In this document: positions 5,942 to 8,514 of the stretch, one piece after another | How positions within the stretch are numbered: the first letter of the stretch is position 1 | Layout: each line of letters begins with the position of its first letter | DNA from: Oscillospiraceae bacterium | GTDB taxonomy: Bacteria > Bacillota > Clostridia > Oscillospirales > Ruminococcaceae | NCBI GenBank assembly: GCA_900768105.1 | Contig: CAAGBQ010000086.1 | Location: 1 to 8,514, forward strand | DNA: 8,514 nt | Reading direction: 5' to 3' | Made by a program: the position numbers and the translations under genes | The notes under the pieces: generated by a model | The model's input: only the letters and a program-made list of their open reading frames with translations | Told to the model about the DNA's origin: nothing | Databases searched by the model: none

Positions 5942-7006
5942 ATGAAAAAATTTTTAACCGCAGCCCTTGCCCTTATAATAGTGCTTTCCTTTGCCGGATG
6001 CAGCTCCGCGACAAAAAGCTTCAATTCCGCGGTGAACGATTCCTTTTATGACTACAACTCACCATCCGCGGAAGCCTCGCCGGAAGCCGGCCTTATGGAT
6101 TCCGAATTCGGTCAGCTTCCGAACAATGCTTCAAAAGGCGAAAGCGTGGAGGAAAACACCTCCGCAAGCGGCCGCAAGCTTATCCGCAATGTTTCTCTTG
6201 ATATGGAAACCCTTGAATTCGACAGCTTTATCTCCGTTCTTCAGCAAAAGGTTTCCGAAGCCGGCGGATATATCGAAAGCTCCGATATAAACGGAAACAG
6301 CTATAATTACAGCCACAACCGCAGAGCAAACTTCACCTGCCGCATTCCCTCCGCAAAGCTTGACGGATTTTTAAGCGATGTCGGCTCCATCGGCAATGTT
6401 ACTTACAGCGTAGAAAATCAAAACGATGTCACCCTTTCCTATGTGGATACGGAAGCGCGCATTTCCTCCCTCCAAACCGAATACGACCGCCTTATGGAGC
6501 TTCTTGCGGAAGCGGAAAACATTGATTCCGTAATAGCCCTTGAACAGCGCCTTTCCGATGTTCGTTATCAGCTTGAAAGCTACAAAAGCCAGCTCCGCAC
6601 CTATGATAACCTTGTGGATTACAGCACGGTTGCCATCTCCGTAAGCGAGGTAAAGCGCGTTACCGCTCCGGAGGAAACAAGCGTTTGGGCGCGAATCCAA
6701 AGCGATTTTTCCGATAACCTCTATTCCGTCGGCACCGGCCTTGTGGATTTCTTCGTCTGGTTTGTCGCAAACATCCCGTATTTCGCCGTAATTGCGGTTG
6801 TCATAATAATAATCGTGCTTATCTTTAAAGCCGCTCTTAAAAATAACCCGCGCCACCAGGCAAAGGTTGCATGGAAGAAGGCTGAAAAGGCGCGCAGAAA
6901 AGCCGAAAAGCTTGCGAAGAAAAACGCCGCGAATGCCGCAAGCTCTCCGAATTCTTCCGCGGAGGCTCCCGCTTCCGAAGCGCCGGAAAACAGCGAAAAC
7001 AAATAA
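5942..7006 (+). CDS. DUF4349 domain lipoprotein
   Basis: A 354-residue protein with a lipoprotein signal peptide (MKKFLTAALALIIVLSFAGC, lipobox FAGC, Cys20 lipidated). A low-complexity linker (20-75) is followed by a DUF4349 domain (about 78-298) starting RKLIRNVSLDMET. It includes GGYIESSDING, FTCRIPSAKLDGF, VTLSYVDTEARISSL and a coiled-coil stretch (about 170-222) with LEQRLSDVRYQLES. A membrane helix lies at 277-295, then a strongly basic segment (296-327, 13 Lys/Arg, 2 Glu) and a Ser/Ala/Glu tail. It is thus anchored by lipid at one end and a helix at the other, with the coiled coil outside. DUF4349 proteins have no settled function. The start has GGAGG at 5930-5934, 7 nt upstream. The gene is probably co-transcribed with yfhO and ends at a strong terminator (7015-7055). 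Confidence 0.92.
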   Translation: MKKFLTAALALIIVLSFAGCSSATKSFNSAVNDSFYDYNSPSAEASPEAGLMDSEFGQLPNNASKGESVEENTSASGRKLIRNVSLDMETLEFDSFISVLQQKVSEAGGYIESSDINGNSYNYSHNRRANFTCRIPSAKLDGFLSDVGSIGNVTYSVENQNDVTLSYVDTEARISSLQTEYDRLMELLAEAENIDSVIALEQRLSDVRYQLESYKSQLRTYDNLVDYSTVAISVSEVKRVTAPEETSVWARIQSDFSDNLYSVGTGLVDFFVWFVANIPYFAVIAVVIIIIVLIFKAALKNNPRHQAKVAWKKAEKARRKAEKLAKKNAANAASSPNSSAEAPASEAPENSENK

Positions 7007-7014
7007 TTCCGCAT

Positions 7015-7055
7015 AAAAAAGCGTTCCTGCACCTTCCGTGCGGGAACGCTTTTTT
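7015..7055. terminator. Bidirectional intrinsic terminator between convergent genes
   Basis: The stem GCGTTCCTGCAC (7021-7032) pairs with GTGCGGGAACGC (7038-7049) around the loop CTTCC, 12 pairs including one G-U. It is preceded by A6 and followed by T6, so it works on either strand. It lies 8 nt after the DUF4349 stop codon and 16 nt before the end of the convergent acetyltransferase gene, and should end both transcripts. Confidence 0.93.
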
Positions 7056-7071
7056 CATTTCGTGCTTTTCG

Positions 7072-7503
7072 TCACATTTCTTTTCCCATAATAATCATGC
7101 CTTCGCTTTTGGAATAGCCGTTTTTGGCATAAAATCCCTCGTCCTCCTCGGTGGTATAAAACGAAATACTGCGCACGCCCCGCGCCATTTCGCACTTTTC
7201 AAACTCTTTCACCATGGCGGAGCCTATTCCCCTGCCGCGCAGGGCGTTCTTTACGCAAAATTCCTTTATTGCGCAAACAACGCCGTCGTAATACTGCTCC
7301 TCTTCACCGATTAACATTCCTATTATCTTGCCGCCCTCCGTCGCCGCTATTCCCACGCAGCTTTCGTTATTGAGGTAGTGCGAAAGGCGCTTTCCCGCGG
7401 TTTTTTCCGTCCATTTTTCAAACCACGGTTCGGAATTAAAGGTTTCCGCAAATATTTTTACAAGCTCCGGCAAATCCGCCGGAGCAATCTCTCTGTATTC
7501 CAT
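7072..7503 (-). CDS. GNAT-family N-acetyltransferase
   Basis: A 143-residue single-domain GNAT protein that should transfer an acetyl group from acetyl-CoA to an amine. The acetyl-CoA pyrophosphate-binding motif A is RGRGIGSAM (89-97) following strand EFCVKNAL. Motif B (SISFYTTEEDEGFYAKNGY, 112-130) shows the usual FYxxxGY ending. NSEPWFEKW and YYDGVVCAIKEFCV recall the small GNATs sometimes compared with aminoglycoside 6'-acetyltransferases, but this is not enough to claim drug modification. The start ATG 7503 has ACGGAGG 8 nt upstream. It has its own near-consensus promoter (7534-7562) and shares the terminator at 7015-7055. Confidence 0.92.
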   Translation of the reverse strand: MEYREIAPADLPELVKIFAETFNSEPWFEKWTEKTAGKRLSHYLNNESCVGIAATEGGKIIGMLIGEEEQYYDGVVCAIKEFCVKNALRGRGIGSAMVKEFEKCEMARGVRSISFYTTEEDEGFYAKNGYSKSEGMIIMGKEM

Positions 7504-7533
7504 ATTTTAAGCCTCCGTTTTTGTTCTGCCCCT

Positions 7534-7562
7534 ATTATATCCCGCAATTTATTTTCCGTCAA
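7534..7562 (-). promoter_or_regulatory. Near-consensus sigma-A promoter for the GNAT gene
   Basis: On the minus strand TTGACG (7562-7557) and TATAAT (7539-7534) are separated by exactly 17 nt, matching consensus at 11 of 12 positions. The -35 box lies inside the last codons and the spacer covers the stop of the DUF4830 gene. Transcription should start near 7527, about 24 nt before the acetyltransferase ATG and just before its ribosome binding site. Confidence 0.75.
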
Positions 7563-8010
7563 TGCCGCTTTGTCCGCCGCCGGTGTGGGAGGAAACATCC
7601 GCCGCAATAACCACCCCTTCATAAACATATATTGTGGCGAAGGCTTCGCCCCCATCCGGATAGTTGCTTATTGCATAGGTATATTTCTTTACCGTTTTTC
7701 CAAGGTAAGAGGTCAAATCCATGCCCGCCGCCTTTTGCAGCTCGTTGTATTTTGTAAGCACATCGTCAAATTCCTGCGGAATAAGCACCTCTCCGACTTC
7801 GGAAGGCTCCTCCTCCGCCTTCCAGCCAAAGGAGGATATAAACTCCACCCTGCTTTTGTTATCCGTTACCCTGCGCGAAAGCGCCGTTTGCGCGGGCTGT
7901 TCCTCCTTTCCGCCGAAAATGAACAAAATTGCCGCAATTATCACCGCAAGCACAATGCACGCCGCGCCAAGCGCCCGCGCCTTCGTCGTTTTAAAAGTTG
8001 CCGTCATCAT
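7549..8010 (-). CDS. DUF4830 domain membrane-anchored protein
   Basis: The preferred start is ATG 8010, giving 153 residues: GGAGGG lies 9 nt upstream of it. The in-frame ATG at 8031 would have only a T-rich terminator tail before it, so the longer 160-residue reading is rejected. Residues about 14-32 (LGAACIVLAVIIAAILFIF) form one membrane helix. The outside part holds a DUF4830 domain (about 50-142) with RVEFISSFGW, PSEVGEVLIPQEFDDVLTKYN, LQKAAGMDL, YLGKTVKKYTYAISNYP and a last strand IYVYEGVVIAADVSS. The family is frequent in Clostridia and has no known activity; the fold may be a small beta-rich extracytoplasmic module. It follows the EF-G gene and its terminator with no visible promoter of its own, and its end carries the promoter for the GNAT gene. 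Confidence 0.88.
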   Translation of the reverse strand: MMTATFKTTKARALGAACIVLAVIIAAILFIFGGKEEQPAQTALSRRVTDNKSRVEFISSFGWKAEEEPSEVGEVLIPQEFDDVLTKYNELQKAAGMDLTSYLGKTVKKYTYAISNYPDGGEAFATIYVYEGVVIAADVSSHTGGGQSGIDGK

Positions 8011-8030
8011 AACAAAAATCCCTCCGAGCA

Positions 8031-8070
8031 TAAAAATAAAAGCTCCGTAAATTGTATTACGGAGCTTTTA
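8031..8070 (-). terminator. Intrinsic terminator after the EF-G gene
   Basis: A perfect 14-bp inverted repeat (TAAAAGCTCCGTAA at 8037-8050 and its complement at 8057-8070) encloses a 6-nt loop. On the minus strand the stem is followed by TTTATTTTTA (to 8031), so it should end the EF-G transcript, whose stop codon is at 8087-8089. The stem is partly symmetrical in A/T and could also work weakly on the plus strand. Its T-run ends about 20 nt before the DUF4830 start codon. Confidence 0.85.
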
Positions 8071-8086
8071 ATTCTATTCGGAAAAA

Positions 8087-8514
8087 TTATTCCTTATCGT
8101 CGGTCATCCACTGTCTGGCTTCTTCGATAACCGCAGGTTCAAGCTGCTTCGGAAGCTCTTCATAGCGGGCAAACTCAAGGCTGAAGGAACCTCTGCCCTG
8201 GGTCATGGAACGCATAACGGTGGTAAAATCGGACATCTCGCTCATCGGAACTTCCGCTTCAACAACGGAATAGCCCTCCTCCTCTTCGGAAGGAGCCATA
8301 CCGAGAACACGGCCGCGGCGTTTGTTCACTTCACCAAGAATATCGCCGGTGTTGCTGTCCGGAACAAGAACTTTAAGAGTGCCGATAGGCTCAAGAAGGA
8401 CAGGACCTGCCTGAACGATACCTGCTTTATAAGCAAGTCTTGCAGCCATCTGGAAGGACATATCGTTGGAGTCAACGGGGTGATAGGAACCGTCAACAAG
8501 TCTTGCAAGAACGC
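8087..8514 (-). CDS. fusA: Elongation factor G-family GTPase, C-terminal part (N-terminus beyond right edge)
   Basis: The minus strand gives 141 codons up to the stop at 8087-8089, open to the right edge. They cover the end of EF-G domain IV (VDGSYHPVDSNDMSFQMAA) and domain V (PVLLEPIGTLKVLVP, GDILGEVNKRRGRVLGM, MRSMTQGRGSFSLEFARYEELP). EF-G drives ribosome translocation or recycling. Domain V reads VPMSEMSDFTTVMRS where canonical EF-G has PLaEMFGYaTxLRS, and there is an acidic SEEEEGY turn. This suggests the second, FusA2-like EF-G common in Clostridia rather than the housekeeping copy; no str-operon neighbour (tuf) follows it. An apparent ATG at 8461 is internal. Codons favour GGT, GTT, GCT/GCA and AGA/CGT, unlike the GCC/GGC/CGC-rich neighbours, as expected for a highly expressed gene. 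It ends at the terminator 8031-8070. Confidence 0.93.
   Translation of the reverse strand, partial: VLARLVDGSYHPVDSNDMSFQMAARLAYKAGIVQAGPVLLEPIGTLKVLVPDSNTGDILGEVNKRRGRVLGMAPSEEEEGYSVVEAEVPMSEMSDFTTVMRSMTQGRGSFSLEFARYEELPKQLEPAVIEEARQWMTDDKE

Noticed and set aside
8011..8031. Upstream ATG 8031 for the DUF4830 gene
   Set aside because: It is preceded only by the terminator T-run; GGAGGG lies inside this extension, correctly spaced for ATG 8010.
1..8514. CRISPR, tRNA/rRNA, transposase or phage genes
   Set aside because: No regularly spaced direct repeats, cloverleaf-like segments or related protein families were seen.

Overview
The window looks like a chromosomal segment of an endospore-forming Firmicute, most likely class Clostridia (an Oscillospirales-like gut lineage is my guess). 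This rests on a SpoVAF/GerA-type spore protein, on DUF4830 and DUF4349 proteins that I associate with clostridial genomes, on strong GGAGG-type ribosome binding sites, and on moderate GC with compact gene spacing. No phage, IS element, CRISPR array, tRNA or rRNA was seen.

Layout, left to right. Bases 1-1197 (minus) hold most of a spoVAF-like gene that runs off the left edge. Bases 1226-2089 (minus) are a pyridoxal kinase gene 28 nt upstream of spoVAF, so the two probably form one minus-strand unit. Divergent from it is a small plus-strand gene (2220-2408) for a 62-residue Ala-rich, probably membrane-associated protein. Its ribosome binding site can pair with an anti-Shine-Dalgarno stretch in the leader. 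It meets tail to tail a minus-strand yfbR-type HD-domain 5'-deoxynucleotidase gene (2405-2989); the two stop codons overlap in a TTAA.

The only long non-coding stretch (2990-3304) separates the divergent yfbR and yfhO genes. It contains a 118-bp near-symmetrical element (3056-3173) with perfect 20-bp inverted ends, an inner repeat pair and a 16-bp central palindrome. A candidate promoter flanks it on each side, and the yfbR-side promoter has a palindrome inside an unusually long 19-nt spacer.

The plus-strand pair yfhO (3305-5848, large GT-C-like membrane protein) and a DUF4349 lipoprotein gene (5942-7006) looks like a cell-envelope operon. It ends in a strong bidirectional terminator (7015-7055) shared with the convergent minus-strand unit on the right.

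That right-hand unit, read right to left, is the 3' end of an EF-G-family gene (8087-8514, cut by the window edge), a hairpin terminator (8031-8070), a DUF4830 membrane protein gene (7549-8010) and a GNAT acetyltransferase gene (7072-7503). The GNAT gene has its own near-consensus promoter overlapping the end of the DUF4830 gene.

Most genes are recognisable housekeeping, envelope or sporulation families. I do not see a clear new multi-gene system. The most unusual signals are the symmetrical intergenic element and the opposite charges of the YfhO and DUF4349 cytoplasmic tails.
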